A stretch of DNA of 64,000 nucleotides, taken from positions 124,001 through 188,000 of the forward strand of contig NZ_AQUR01000106.1 in the NCBI RefSeq assembly GCF_000372525.1, read 5' to 3'. How positions within the stretch are numbered: the first letter of the stretch is position 1; every line of letters starts with the position of its first letter. The notes beneath the pieces are model-generated. The model saw nothing but the letters and a program-made list of their open reading frames with translations. It had not been told where the DNA came from and searched no databases. The position numbers were made by a program, and so were the translations under genes. Shown here in pieces: positions 51,622 to 61,317 of the stretch. This stretch comes from Cupriavidus neocaledonicus (GTDB lineage: Bacteria; Pseudomonadota; Gammaproteobacteria; Burkholderiales; Burkholderiaceae).

Positions 51622-53124
51622 ATGGAATTGTTTGAACACCTCGCGCTGGGTTTTTCCACCGCGCTGTCGCTGCAGAACCTGGCCTATGCCTTCCTGGGCT
51701 GCGTGCTGGGCACGCTGATCGGCGTGCTGCCGGGCCTCGGGCCGCTGGCCACCATCGCCATGCTGCTGCCGATCACCTACACGCTGCCGCCGGTGGCCGC
51801 GCTGATCATGCTGGCCGGCATCTACTACGGCGCCCAGTACGGCGGCTCGACCACCGCCATCCTGGTGAACCTGCCGGGCGAATCGTCGTCGGTGGTGACC
51901 ACCATCGATGGCTACCAGATGGCGCGGCGCGGACGGGCAGGGGTGGCGCTGGCCACCGCGGGCCTGGGTTCGTTCTTCGCCGGCTGCGTCGCCACGCTGA
52001 TCCTGGCTGCCTTCGCCACGCCGCTGTCGGAGATCGCCTTCAAGTTCGGCCCGGCCGAGTATTTCTCGCTGATGGTGCTGGGCCTGATCGGCGCCGTGGT
52101 GCTGGCTTCCGGCTCGCTGCCGAAGGCGATCGCGATGATCGTGCTGGGCCTGCTGCTGGGGCTGATCGGCACCGACGTCAACTCGGGCGCGGCGCGCTTC
52201 TCGTTCGACGTGCCCGAGCTGACCGACGGCATCGACTTCGTCGCGCTGGCGATGGGCATGTTCGGCTTTGCCGAGATCATCGCCAACCTGGAGCAGAAGG
52301 AAGCCCGCGAGACCTTTACCAACAAGGTCACCAACCTGTTCCCGACCAGGGAAGACTTCAAGCGCATGATCCCGGCGGTGCTGCGCGGCACCGCGCTGGG
52401 CTCGGCGCTGGGCATCCTGCCGGGCGGCGGGGCCTCGCTGGCATCGTTCGCGGCGTACTCGCTGGAGAAGAAGACTTCCAGGAACGCGCATGAGTTCGGC
52501 AAGGGCGCGATCGAGGGCGTGGCCGGTCCGGAATCGGCCAACAACGCCGCGGCGCAGACCTCGTTCATCCCGCTGCTGACGCTGGGCATTCCGCCCAACG
52601 CGGTGATGGCGCTGATGGTGGGGGCGATGACCATCCACAACATCCAGCCCGGCCCGCAGGTGATGACCAGCAACCCGTCGCTGTTCTGGGGCCTGATCGC
52701 CTCGATGTGGATCGGCAACCTGATGCTGATCATCCTGAACCTGCCGATGATCGGCATCTGGGTGAAGCTGCTGACCGTGCCCTACCGCTTCCTGTACCCG
52801 GCGATCCTGGTGTTCTGCGGCATCGGCGTGTACTCGGTCAACAACCAGACCTTCGACGTGTTCATGGCCGCGGGCTTCGGCGTGATCGGCTACCTGTTCC
52901 TGAAGCTCAAGTGCGAACCGGCGCCGCTGCTGCTCGGCTTCGTGCTGGGACCGATGATGGAAGAGAACTTCCGCCGCACGCTGCTGCTGTCGCGTGGTGA
53001 CTTCAGCGTGTTCGTGACCCGTCCGCTGTCGCTCGGCCTGCTGATCGCCGCAGCGGTGCTGGTCGTGATCGTGGCGCTGCCGTCGATCAAGGCCAAGCGC
53101 GAGGAAGCGTTCCAGGAAGACTAG
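51622..53124 (+). CDS. tctA: TctA-family large permease subunit
   Basis: 500 aa, about 12 helices. Family signatures: GTLIGVLPGLGPLATIAMLLPITY (shown in part), YGGSTTAILVNLPGESSSVVT, and LGILPGGGASLASFAAYSLEKK. Works with TctB and a periplasmic TctC/Bug protein to import a carboxylate with Na+ or H+. The binding protein must come from elsewhere; one lone tctC lies at 21.8 kb in this window. Confidence 0.93.
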   Translation: MELFEHLALGFSTALSLQNLAYAFLGCVLGTLIGVLPGLGPLATIAMLLPITYTLPPVAALIMLAGIYYGAQYGGSTTAILVNLPGESSSVVTTIDGYQMARRGRAGVALATAGLGSFFAGCVATLILAAFATPLSEIAFKFGPAEYFSLMVLGLIGAVVLASGSLPKAIAMIVLGLLLGLIGTDVNSGAARFSFDVPELTDGIDFVALAMGMFGFAEIIANLEQKEARETFTNKVTNLFPTREDFKRMIPAVLRGTALGSALGILPGGGASLASFAAYSLEKKTSRNAHEFGKGAIEGVAGPESANNAAAQTSFIPLLTLGIPPNAVMALMVGAMTIHNIQPGPQVMTSNPSLFWGLIASMWIGNLMLIILNLPMIGIWVKLLTVPYRFLYPAILVFCGIGVYSVNNQTFDVFMAAGFGVIGYLFLKLKCEPAPLLLGFVLGPMMEENFRRTLLLSRGDFSVFVTRPLSLGLLIAAAVLVVIVALPSIKAKREEAFQED

Positions 53125-53187
53125 CGCCGGCGAGCGCCCCGGAATGGCGCCGTCCCGCAAGCGGCCGGCGCCAGCAACGCAAGCTTT

Positions 53188-53209
53188 CGGGGTGCCTTCG
53201 CGCACCCCG
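53188..53209 (+). terminator. terminator-like hairpin after tctA
   Basis: CGGGGTGC-cttcgc-GCACCCCG, an 8-bp stem followed by TTTGCTTT, about 60 bases after tctA. Confidence 0.55.
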
Positions 53210-53343
53210 TTTGCTTTCGCGGGCGCGGCGCGCGCCGCGCGTCCGCCCGCCTTGTTCCCAGAGAGTGCCCGACTGCGGCAGCAGTCATGGGCTGCGCATG
53301 ATAGATCAGGATTCCCGCACCATCGGGTGCGCCGACAGCGCCC

Positions 53344-53670
53344 ATGAAAACGCCTACCCTTGACCGGTTTTTCTCACGCATCTATGTGCTCAAGCTGGTC
53401 CAGTCGAGCCCGTCCACGGTGCTCAGCCTGGTCGACCGGCTGCGCGAGCGCGGCATCGACAAGAACATCCGCTCGCTGCGGCCGATCCTGCGCAGCCTGA
53501 TGATGGCCCGCGCCATCACCGCCGAGCTTGTCGAAGGCAGCGGCCGCGTGTATTGCATCACCGCGCAGGGGCGGGCCGAACTGGAAACGTATATCTCCCA
53601 TCTGGCCGTGCTGAAGGCGGAACTGCAACCTGTCGACGAAACGCCGGCGCGGCACGACGCCCAGCCTTGA
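53344..53670 (+). CDS. small winged-helix protein, PadR-like
   Basis: 108 aa. Pattern of a winged helix: IYVLKLVQSSPSTVLSLVDRL, RSLRPILRSLMMARAITAELVEGSGRVYCITAQGRAEL (shown in part) where the last part is the wing. It resembles PadR N-terminal domains but lacks the C-terminal dimerising half. Targets unknown. ATG start; no strong ribosome site is seen. Confidence 0.7.
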   Translation: MKTPTLDRFFSRIYVLKLVQSSPSTVLSLVDRLRERGIDKNIRSLRPILRSLMMARAITAELVEGSGRVYCITAQGRAELETYISHLAVLKAELQPVDETPARHDAQP

Positions 53671-53679
53671 GCCAAAAAA

Positions 53680-53703
53680 AGGCCGGTCCCTCAGGACCGG
53701 CCT
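53680..53703 (-). terminator. intrinsic terminator of the DUF4397 gene
   Basis: AGGCCGGTCC-ctca-GGACCGGCCT, perfect 10-bp stem and tetraloop, followed on the minus strand by a run of seven T. It ends the minus-strand lipoprotein gene 40 bases before and also sits just after the convergent winged-helix gene. Confidence 0.85.
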
Positions 53704-53743
53704 CCGCATGCTGCCCGCCTGCCGCGGGCAACCGCGACAGCGG

Positions 53744-54526
53744 TTATTGCGTGGTCACCAGCTCCAGGCCGGCTTGCGACTCGTCGTCGCCGCGCGCCAC
53801 CAGCACCTTGATCTTGTTCGGCGTCAGGCCGGCGATGCCATCCGACGGGATGGTGGTGATCAGCCAGTCGGCGTTGTTCGCCAGCGTCAGCGCGCCCGAG
53901 TCGAAGATCACGGTCTTGGTGCCGGCCGGGGTGATACGCAGGCGATAGGTGGTGTTGCCATCCAGGTCGATCGAATCCTGGCCCGATGCCGGCGAAGCCT
54001 GCTTGTAGCCCACCGCGGCGAAGGTCGGCGCGACCGAGTTCAGGTCGATCGCGGGCAGGGTCACGTAGATGTCGATGTTCTGCGCATTGAACGAAGCGTT
54101 GAGCGAGCGCAGGCGCGCCTTGTTCGACAGCAGGCCCTTGCCGAACGGATCGTCGATCGTCACCGTTTCGGCGGTGGCTGCGCCGGGCAGCGCCACCACG
54201 GTGTACTTGTGGCCGGTGGCCGCGACCAGGCTGGCGCGGGCCAGTTCGGTCTGCGTGCCGGCGGTGTTGAACGAGATCAGCTGGTTGCCGGTTTCAACGT
54301 TGAAGTAGGTCGAGACGAACTTGTAGGGCTTGTTGACCATGCTGGTGAGCGTGCCGTTCTGCAGCACGTCGACATTGGGGCCGCCGGTGACGGCGTGGAT
54401 TACGCGCACGCTCGGCTTGCTCAGGCCGATGCGGTCATCGATGCCGTCATCGCCGCCGCCGCACGCTGTCAGTACCGCGGTCGCGGCCAGCGCGAGGCCA
54501 AGGAAAAGGGTCTTGGATCGAAGCAT
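53744..54526 (-). CDS. DUF4397 domain lipoprotein
   Basis: 260 aa. Lipoprotein signal LALAATAVLTACGGG with the lipobox Cys near residue 22, then two DUF4397-like beta domains (VRVIHAVTGGPNVDVLQNG; and NIDIYVTLPAIDLNSVAP). Anchored in the envelope; function unknown. A clean intrinsic terminator follows. Single-gene unit. Confidence 0.88.
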   Translation of the reverse strand: MLRSKTLFLGLALAATAVLTACGGGDDGIDDRIGLSKPSVRVIHAVTGGPNVDVLQNGTLTSMVNKPYKFVSTYFNVETGNQLISFNTAGTQTELARASLVAATGHKYTVVALPGAATAETVTIDDPFGKGLLSNKARLRSLNASFNAQNIDIYVTLPAIDLNSVAPTFAAVGYKQASPASGQDSIDLDGNTTYRLRITPAGTKTVIFDSGALTLANNADWLITTIPSDGIAGLTPNKIKVLVARGDDESQAGLELVTTQ

Positions 54527-54842
54527 GGGTCACCTCTTGCTGTTGGAGTCAGAGACGAGCTGGCCCATGCCGGCGCGGAACGCGGCGGCCGCGTGGCCAG
54601 TTGCTATCTGGTATGCAGGCGCGGGATCACGCTTGCCGTGATGCAACGATAGGTTTGAAGCCGCAGGCCAGACAGGCGCGACGCTCCGAATTCAGTGTCG
54701 GACGATTCCGACAGTAAGTGATGCCTGCGCGGGCGCGACAGGCGGCGCGCCTTGCCGGCGCAAGCGCGGCGGCGCGGCAAGACGCGGCCGCGGCCCGCGA
54801 TGCCGGCTGCGCAGATGTGTAACCGGTTGTTGCCGCCGCGGC
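54527..54842. other. spacer between lipoprotein gene and wspR
   Basis: 316 bases holding the 5' region of the lipoprotein gene and the 3' end of the wsp operon. No gene, clear promoter or terminator was recognised. Confidence 0.4.
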
Positions 54843-55880
54843 TCAGGCCGTCGACATCATGACCTGGTTGCGGCCGTTGCGCTTGGCCTGGTACAGGCCC
54901 GCATCGGCCTCCTGCACCAGCTGGCTGGGCTGCGCGTCGGGCTGGGGCACCAGCACCGCGCCGCCGATGCTGACGGTGACGCAATTCAGGGCGGGCGAGC
55001 CGCTGTGGGCGATGGCCAGCCCCTGCACCGCGCGCCGCACCTTTTCGGCCAGCAGGCGCACGCCGCCGGGCGAGGTGGCCGGCAGCACCATGGCGAACTC
55101 TTCGCCGCCAAAGCGCGCGGGCAGGTCGGTGGCGCGCGCGCAGTTGTCGCGGATTACCGCGGCGACGCGGCGCAGCACGTCGTCGCCGGCGACGTGGCCA
55201 TAAGTGTCGTTGTAGGCCTTGAAGGCGTCGACATCGATCATCAGCAGCGCCAGCTGGGTTTGCTCGCGCTGCGCGCGGCGCCATTCCGCGCCGAGGTATT
55301 CGTCGAAATAGCGCCGGTTGGACAAGCCGGTCAGCCCGTCCGAATTGGTCAGGCGCTGCAGCTCGAGGTTGGTCTCCAGCAGCTGCTGCTGGCTCTGGCG
55401 CAGCGCGCGGTAGGCCTCGTCGCGCTGCAGCTGGTTCAGGTACGAGCGCGAGTGGTAGCGGATGCGCGCGATCAGCTCGATGCTGTCGGGCAGCTTGACC
55501 AGGTAGTCGTTGGCGCCGGCGGCAAAGGCCGCGCCCTTGGTCGCGGCTTCTTCCTTGGTCGACAGCACGATGATCGGGATGTCGCGCGTGGCGGGGTTGT
55601 CGCGATAGCGCTGCACCAGCGTCAGGCCGTCCATGCCAGGCATCACCAGGTCCTGCAGGATCACGGTCGGCTTGGTGCGCTGCGCCACGGCCACCGCTTC
55701 TTCGGGCTGCGAGCAGTAATGGAAGTCGATATCGGGCTCGGTGGCGAGCGCGCGGCGCACCGCTTCGCCGACCATGGCCTGGTCGTCCACCAGCAGCACC
55801 ATGGCCAGGTACTCCTGCTTGTCGGTGGCGGCGGGCGTCGGCGCGGGCGCGGCAGACGGGTTGGAGGATTCGGGTTGCAT
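54843..55880 (-). CDS. wspR: WspR diguanylate cyclase response regulator
   Basis: 345 aa. Receiver with phosphoacceptor D77 in VILQDLVMPGMDG, a helical linker, then a GGDEF domain with active site GGEEF (residues 258-262) and inhibitory I-site RATD (249-252). The SDGLTGLSNRRYFDEYL start of the cyclase matches WspR. Makes c-di-GMP when phosphorylated by WspE. Start at MQPESSN with AGGAA upstream. Last gene of the wsp operon. Confidence 0.95.
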   Translation of the reverse strand: MQPESSNPSAAPAPTPAATDKQEYLAMVLLVDDQAMVGEAVRRALATEPDIDFHYCSQPEEAVAVAQRTKPTVILQDLVMPGMDGLTLVQRYRDNPATRDIPIIVLSTKEEAATKGAAFAAGANDYLVKLPDSIELIARIRYHSRSYLNQLQRDEAYRALRQSQQQLLETNLELQRLTNSDGLTGLSNRRYFDEYLGAEWRRAQREQTQLALLMIDVDAFKAYNDTYGHVAGDDVLRRVAAVIRDNCARATDLPARFGGEEFAMVLPATSPGGVRLLAEKVRRAVQGLAIAHSGSPALNCVTVSIGGAVLVPQPDAQPSQLVQEADAGLYQAKRNGRNQVMMSTA

Positions 55881-55933
55881 GTTCAGTTCCTGTTGTCGCG
55901 GTCCCGGCGCGGCCTGGGACCGGTTGCATTCTT

Positions 55934-56974
55934 TCAGACGGGCGGCGCCGGCTGCCATGTCATCGCCGCCGGGCCGCACGCCTGCACCAGGCGCGGCGCG
56001 ATGCGCGGCAGTGGCAGGATCTCGGCGGCGGCGCCGAGCGCGGCCGCGGCCTTGGGCATGCCGTACACGGCGCTGGTGGCGCGGTCCTGGGCGATGGTCA
56101 GGAAGCCGCGGTCGCGCATCGCCTTCAGCCCCAGCGCGCCGTCGCGCCCCATGCCGGTGAGCAGCACGCCGATCACGTCGCCGCGCCAGTGTTCCACCAC
56201 GCTTTCGAAGAACACGTCGATGGACGGGCGGTAAAGGTAGTCGCAGGGTTGCTCGGTGTAGGCCAGCCGGCTCGGGCTGGCCAGGCGCAGGTGGTCGTTG
56301 GTGCCGGCCAGCAGCACGGTGCCGGCCTGGGGCGTCTCGCCGGCGCGGGCGATGCGCACCGGCAGCGCGCACTGGCCGTCGAGCCAGTCGGCCATGCCGG
56401 CGGCAAAGGCCTCGTCGACATGCTGCACGGTGACCACCGCGGCGCCGAAGTCTGTCGGCAGTCCGCCCAGCAGCGCGGCCAGCGCGGCCGGGCCGCCGGC
56501 CGAGGCGCCGATCGCCACCAGCCGGGGCGCGCTGACCGCGCGCGGCGCCACCGCCAGCGCATGCTGCGGTGCCACCCGGCCCGCCAGCAGGCGCGCGATA
56601 TTGCGCAGCTTGCGCAGCAGCGGCCCGGCGGCAAGCTGCGCATCGGCCTCGGCCAGCGTAGGGGTGTCGACCGCATCGATGGCGCCATGGCCCATGGCGT
56701 CGAAGACCTGCGTCGCGTTGCGCCCCAGGTCCATGGTTACCACCACGATGGCGCACGGTGTGGCGGCCATGATCCGGCGCGTGGCCTCGACCCCGTCCAT
56801 GACCGGCATCAGCAGGTCCATCAGGATCAGGTCCGGGGTCTGTTGCGCGGCCATCTGCACCGCCTGGGCGCCGTCGCCGGCGATCCACGCGATCTCGAAC
56901 GACGGATCCAGCGCCAGTGCGCGGCGCAGCGCGGCGACCGCGAGCGCGGAATCATTGACGATGCCGATTTTCAT
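55934..56974 (-). CDS. wspF: WspF, CheB-like methylesterase
   Basis: 346 aa. CheY-like receiver with D53 in LILMDLLMPVMDG, then a CheB methylesterase domain with catalytic S158 (GASAGG), H185 (VQHVDEAF) and D278 (GMGRDGA). Demethylates the receptor WspA and so lowers c-di-GMP output. Overlaps wspE by ATGA. Confidence 0.95.
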   Translation of the reverse strand: MKIGIVNDSALAVAALRRALALDPSFEIAWIAGDGAQAVQMAAQQTPDLILMDLLMPVMDGVEATRRIMAATPCAIVVVTMDLGRNATQVFDAMGHGAIDAVDTPTLAEADAQLAAGPLLRKLRNIARLLAGRVAPQHALAVAPRAVSAPRLVAIGASAGGPAALAALLGGLPTDFGAAVVTVQHVDEAFAAGMADWLDGQCALPVRIARAGETPQAGTVLLAGTNDHLRLASPSRLAYTEQPCDYLYRPSIDVFFESVVEHWRGDVIGVLLTGMGRDGALGLKAMRDRGFLTIAQDRATSAVYGMPKAAAALGAAAEILPLPRIAPRLVQACGPAAMTWQPAPPV

Positions 56975-59274
56975 GGACGTGCCTCGCCGATCAGGTCCTG
57001 GACCGCGTCGAGCAACGCGGCGTCGTGGAAACTGCCCTTGGCCAGATAATAGTCCGCGCCGGCCTCCAGGCCGCGCTGGCGGTCCTGTTCGCGGTCCTTG
57101 TACGACACCACCATCACCGGCAGCTGGCGCAGCGCGGCGTCCTGGCGGATGCGCCGCACCAGCTCGATGCCGTCCATGCGCGGCATGTCGATGTCGGTGA
57201 TGACCAGGTCGAAGGGCTCGGCACGCAGCACGTTCCAGCCGTCCATGCCGTCGACCGCCACCGTCACGTCATAGCCGCGCCCGGCCAGCAGCTTGCGCTG
57301 CAGCTCGCGCACGGTCAGCGAGTCGTCCACCACCAGCACCCGCCGCGCGCGCGCCTGCACGCTGGCCGCCGCGCCCTGGCGCACGCCTTCGATGCGGCCT
57401 TCGGAGACCAGCTTTTCGACCGAGCGGATCATGTCCTCGACATCGAAGATCAGCACCGGCGTGCCGTCGTCGGTCAGGCTGCCGGCGGCAATGTCGCGGA
57501 TCTTGCCCAGCGCCGCGGGCAGCGGCTGCACCACCAGCAGGCGTTCGCCCAGCATGCGGTCGACGGCGATGCCATAGGTGCGCTCGCCCTCGCCGATGAC
57601 CACCACCGGGACCTGCTCGCGCGCCGGCGCGTCGGCGCCCTCCCGTTGCAGCACCTGCGCCGCGCTGACCAGCCCGATGGCGCGGCCTTCGTGGCGGAAG
57701 TGCTGGTGGCCTTCGGTCTGTTCGATCTCGCCGCGCGCCACCGCGGTCGCGCGCAGCACGCGGCCCAGCGGAAAGGCATAGGCTTCGCCGGCGACGTCCA
57801 CCAGCAGCGTGCGCACCACCGACAGCGTCAGCGGCAGTTCCAGGCTGAAGTGCAGGCCGTGGCCCGGCTGCTGCGTCAGGCGCAGGCTGCCGCGCACGCG
57901 GCGCACCATCTCCTGCACCGCGTCTAGGCCGACGCCGCGCCCCGAGACTTCGGAGACGGTCTCGCGCATGCTGAAGCCAGGCAGCAGCAGGAAGTCGAGC
58001 AGCTCGGCCTGCGACAGCCGCGCCGCGGTGTCCTCGGAGGCCAGGCGCCGCCGCACGATGGCGCGCCGCAGCGCTTCCAGGTCGACCCCTGCGCCGTCGT
58101 CGGAGATCTCGATCTGCAGCCGGCCGGCGTTGTGGCGCGCGTGCAGCGTCACAACGCCCTCCGGCGGCTTGCCCAGCGCCGCGCGTACCGCCGGCGCTTC
58201 GATGCCATGGTCGACGGCATTGCGCAGCAGGTGGGCCAGCGGCGCATCGAGCGCCTCGAGGATGTCGCGGTCCACCTGCGTGCCGGCGCCCGACAGTTCC
58301 AGATGCACTGACTTGCCCAGCGAGCGGCCCAGGTCGCGCACCATGCGCGCGTAGCCGGCCAGGCCGTCGGACAGCGGGCGCATGCGCGAGGCCAGCGCGC
58401 TGTCGTAGAGCCGGCGCGCCAGGCGGGTGGCGCGATGGTCGTAATGTTCGAACTCGTCCAGCCGCGCCGCCAGCTGCTGGTGGCCGTCGTCGAGCAGCTG
58501 GCGCAGTTCGGCCAGCGCCGCGTGCGCCGCCGACAATGCCTGCGCGCCAGCGCCATCCTGCGCTTCGCGCAAGGCCTGCTGCAGCGTGTCGGCCGCGCGC
58601 AGCGCGCGCGCCTGCTGGCGCCGCGCCTTTTGCAGCGAGGCGCCGAACGGCCGCAGCCAGTGCGATTCGACCATGGCCTCGCCCGACAGCGCCAGCAGCT
58701 GGTCCAGCGCATCGGCATTGACGCGCAGCATGCGCTCGTGGCCGTCTTTGGCGTGCGCGGCAATGGGTGCCGCGGGCGCGGGTTCAGGGTCGACGGGAGG
58801 CGCAGCGGCGGGCGCGTGGACCGGGGCGGGAGCGGGCGCGTCCGTTGCGGCGGGCTGGGCCGGCATGCCGCCGCCGTCGAGCGAGTTCAGCCGCTGCACC
58901 ACCGCGTCGATCTCGGCGCGGCCGGCCTGCTCGGACCAGTCCGGGTCGCCGCCGGGCGGATGGCCGATGCGCAGCAGCAGGTCGGTGCCCTGCAGCAGCG
59001 CATCGATATGCGCGGCGGCCAGCGGCATGCCGCCCTGCGCGGCGACCAGGCAGTCTTCCATTGCATGCGCCAGCCGCACGCCGCCATCGAGCCCGACGAT
59101 GCGGGCCGCGCCCTTGAGCGAGTGGGCCGCGCGCATGCACGCCTCCAGCTGCTCGGGCGCGCCCGGGTTGCGCTCCAGCGCCAGCAGGCCGGCGTTGAGG
59201 ATCTCGGCTTGGGCGTCGGCTTCGAGCGCAAACAGGTCCAGCAGCGAGGCGTCGCGCAGTTGTTCGGGGTTCAT
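56971..59274 (-). CDS. wspE: WspE, CheA-type hybrid kinase
   Basis: 767 aa. P1 HPt domain with H51 in AAHSLKGAARI, an Ala/Pro linker, dimerisation region, HATPase (LLRNAVDHGIE, ISDDGAGVD, GRGVGLDAV), CheW-like domain, and a C-terminal receiver with Asp in LVITDIDMPRMDG. Phosphorylates WspR and WspF. Start MNPEQLRD overlaps the wspD stop codon; a longer in-frame extension upstream would run through wspD and is rejected. Confidence 0.95.
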   Translation of the reverse strand: MNPEQLRDASLLDLFALEADAQAEILNAGLLALERNPGAPEQLEACMRAAHSLKGAARIVGLDGGVRLAHAMEDCLVAAQGGMPLAAAHIDALLQGTDLLLRIGHPPGGDPDWSEQAGRAEIDAVVQRLNSLDGGGMPAQPAATDAPAPAPVHAPAAAPPVDPEPAPAAPIAAHAKDGHERMLRVNADALDQLLALSGEAMVESHWLRPFGASLQKARRQQARALRAADTLQQALREAQDGAGAQALSAAHAALAELRQLLDDGHQQLAARLDEFEHYDHRATRLARRLYDSALASRMRPLSDGLAGYARMVRDLGRSLGKSVHLELSGAGTQVDRDILEALDAPLAHLLRNAVDHGIEAPAVRAALGKPPEGVVTLHARHNAGRLQIEISDDGAGVDLEALRRAIVRRRLASEDTAARLSQAELLDFLLLPGFSMRETVSEVSGRGVGLDAVQEMVRRVRGSLRLTQQPGHGLHFSLELPLTLSVVRTLLVDVAGEAYAFPLGRVLRATAVARGEIEQTEGHQHFRHEGRAIGLVSAAQVLQREGADAPAREQVPVVVIGEGERTYGIAVDRMLGERLLVVQPLPAALGKIRDIAAGSLTDDGTPVLIFDVEDMIRSVEKLVSEGRIEGVRQGAAASVQARARRVLVVDDSLTVRELQRKLLAGRGYDVTVAVDGMDGWNVLRAEPFDLVITDIDMPRMDGIELVRRIRQDAALRQLPVMVVSYKDREQDRQRGLEAGADYYLAKGSFHDAALLDAVQDLIGEARP

Positions 59275-60005
59275 GCCAGGCTCCGTGTCAGTGCCTGGCG
59301 CACCTGCGCGGCGTCGAGCAGGCCGACGCTGCGGCCCTGGTCGACGAACAGCGCCTGCGTATAGCGGGCCGAGCCCCGTGCCAGCGTGGCGGGCAGCGGC
59401 TGCAGCGCGGCGCGCCGCACGCGCACGATGCCGGCGATCTCGGCCACCGGCAGGGCGATCGCGGCGCGCCCTTGTCCGAGGATCAGAAAACGGCTGCCGG
59501 CGGCATCGGGCTCGGCCCGCGCCGCGCCCGTGTCGAACAGGTGCGCCAGCGACAGGCAGGCCAGCAGGTTGCCGCGCACCGCGGCCAGCCCCAGCACGGC
59601 GGCATCGCGACGGTGGGGCAGCGCATGGACCGGGCACGGCGCGGTCACTTCGCCCAGCGCGGCGGTGGGCAGCGCCAGCCATTCATCGCCGATGCGGAAA
59701 ACCAGGCAGGCCAGCGCGTTGGCGTCCTGCGCCTGGTCGTTGCCGTTGCCGCTGTCGTTGCCGCCGTCGTCGGCCGCGCCGGCTAGGTCGGCGGCATCCG
59801 GCAGTTGCAGCAGGGCCTGGTCCATCTGCTGCGCGTCCAGCAACATCGCGGCGGCCTGCGCGTAGGTCGGGCAGTTGCGGCAGTGCGCGTGCTCGACCAG
59901 CGCCGGGCAGCTGCCGTCGCCGCGCACGCCGATGCGCCGCCAGCAGTCGTCCACGCCTTCGGCGCGCACCACGGTGGCAAAGGGAGGGGCCTGGGTCTCA
60001 GCCAT
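59271..60005 (-). CDS. wspD: WspD, CheW-like adaptor
   Basis: 244 aa. A short N-terminal region with a Cys cluster (HAHCRNCPTYAQ), then a Gly/Asn/Asp linker and a CheW-like domain (CLVFRIGDEWLALPTAALGEV, AVLGLAAVRGNLLACLSL). Couples WspA to WspE. Overlaps wspC at its start and wspE by ATGA at its end. Confidence 0.93.
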   Translation of the reverse strand: MAETQAPPFATVVRAEGVDDCWRRIGVRGDGSCPALVEHAHCRNCPTYAQAAAMLLDAQQMDQALLQLPDAADLAGAADDGGNDSGNGNDQAQDANALACLVFRIGDEWLALPTAALGEVTAPCPVHALPHRRDAAVLGLAAVRGNLLACLSLAHLFDTGAARAEPDAAGSRFLILGQGRAAIALPVAEIAGIVRVRRAALQPLPATLARGSARYTQALFVDQGRSVGLLDAAQVRQALTRSLA

Positions 60006-61317
60006 GGTGCTTGCGGGTATGGCGCTGCGCGCGCTGGCGCAGGCGGGTGGCGCCGCCGTGGTCGCCTTCGGTGTCGAGCAGCGCGGCCAGGTGATACAGG
60101 CTTTCCTGGTGCGACGGATCCAGGTACAGCGCCTTGCGGTAGGCCGCATGCGCCTGGGCGGTGCGGCCGGCGGCGTCGTGCAGCACGCCGAGCATGCCAT
60201 AGGCATCGGCCAGGGCGGTGCCATCGGCGTCCGGCGCGGCGCGGTCGAGCAGCGCCAGGCATGCGGCGGTGGCCGCGTCCAGCTCGCCGCGGTCGGCCAT
60301 GGCGGCAATGTCGGCCAGCGCGGCAGCGTGCGTGCCGGCCGCAGGCTTTGCGGCCGGTGCTGCCGTTGGTGCTGCTGTCGGTGCTGCCGCCGGCGCGGGC
60401 GCGCGCACCGCCGGCGCACGCATGGTCGTGGGCGGGCGGGGCAGCCGCGGCGGCGCGGCCATGCGGGGCGGCTGGGTGGCGTGGACGGGCGGGTGGGACG
60501 GCGGCCGGGCGCGCGGCGCCGCGGCCGCCGGCTTGCGGAAGGCAAAGGACAGCGGAATGCCGACCGGTTCCAGCCCCTGCGCGCTCAGCACGCTGGCCTC
60601 GGCCGGGCCGACGAAGAGCAGGCCATCGGCCATGGTCAGGCGCACCAGCGTCTGCACCGCCTGGCGTTGCCCGGCGGCGTCGAAATAGATCAGCAGGTTG
60701 CGGCAGAACACGAAGTCATAGGGCGCTTCGCCCGCCAGCAGGCCGGGCTCGACCAGGTTGCCCTGCAGCAGCCGCACCTGCCCGCGCACCCGCGGGTCCA
60801 GCACGTAGCCCGTCGGCGTGGCGGTGAAATAGCGGTCGCGGAAGTCCAGCGGGCCGCTGCGGAAGGCATTGGCGTTGTAGTGCGCCTGGTGCGCGCGGGC
60901 CAGCGCGCGCGCGCTGATGTCGACCGCGTCGATATAGAAGCGCCCCGGCGGCACGCCGGCGTCGAGCAGCGCCATGGCGATCGAATACGGCTCTTCGCCG
61001 GTGGAGCAGGGCAGGCTCAGCAGCCGCAGCGTGCGCCTGCCGTCGGCAAAGGCGCGCTCCGCGGCAAAGCGGCCCAGCGCCAGCAGGGCTTCGCGGTGCC
61101 GGAAGAACCAGGTCTCGGGCACCACCACGGCCTCGATCAGCGCCTGGAATTCGTCGGCGGTGCCCTGCAGCAGCTGCCAGTAGGACTCGGGATCGGGCGC
61201 CTGCCGCGCCTGCTGGCGCTCGCGCACGGCGCGCGCCACCGCGCCGCTGCCGATGGCGCCGGCGTCAAGGCCGATGCGGGCCTTGAGCAGCGCTTCGATA
61301 TGCGCGGCGGTGCTCAC
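59998..61317 (-). CDS. wspC: WspC, CheR methyltransferase with TPR tail
   Basis: 439 aa. CheR all-alpha N-domain, SAM-binding domain (LSLPCSTGEEPYSIAM; FDFVFCRN-type YDFVFCRNLLIYF), a Pro/Ala linker of about 80 residues, and C-terminal TPR helices (AYGMLGVLHDAAGRTAQAHAAYRKAL, shown as a motif region). Methylates WspA. GTG start overlapping the wspB stop (GTGA). Confidence 0.93.
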   Translation of the reverse strand: MSTAAHIEALLKARIGLDAGAIGSGAVARAVRERQQARQAPDPESYWQLLQGTADEFQALIEAVVVPETWFFRHREALLALGRFAAERAFADGRRTLRLLSLPCSTGEEPYSIAMALLDAGVPPGRFYIDAVDISARALARAHQAHYNANAFRSGPLDFRDRYFTATPTGYVLDPRVRGQVRLLQGNLVEPGLLAGEAPYDFVFCRNLLIYFDAAGQRQAVQTLVRLTMADGLLFVGPAEASVLSAQGLEPVGIPLSFAFRKPAAAAPRARPPSHPPVHATQPPRMAAPPRLPRPPTTMRAPAVRAPAPAAAPTAAPTAAPAAKPAAGTHAAALADIAAMADRGELDAATAACLALLDRAAPDADGTALADAYGMLGVLHDAAGRTAQAHAAYRKALYLDPSHQESLYHLAALLDTEGDHGGATRLRQRAQRHTRKHHG

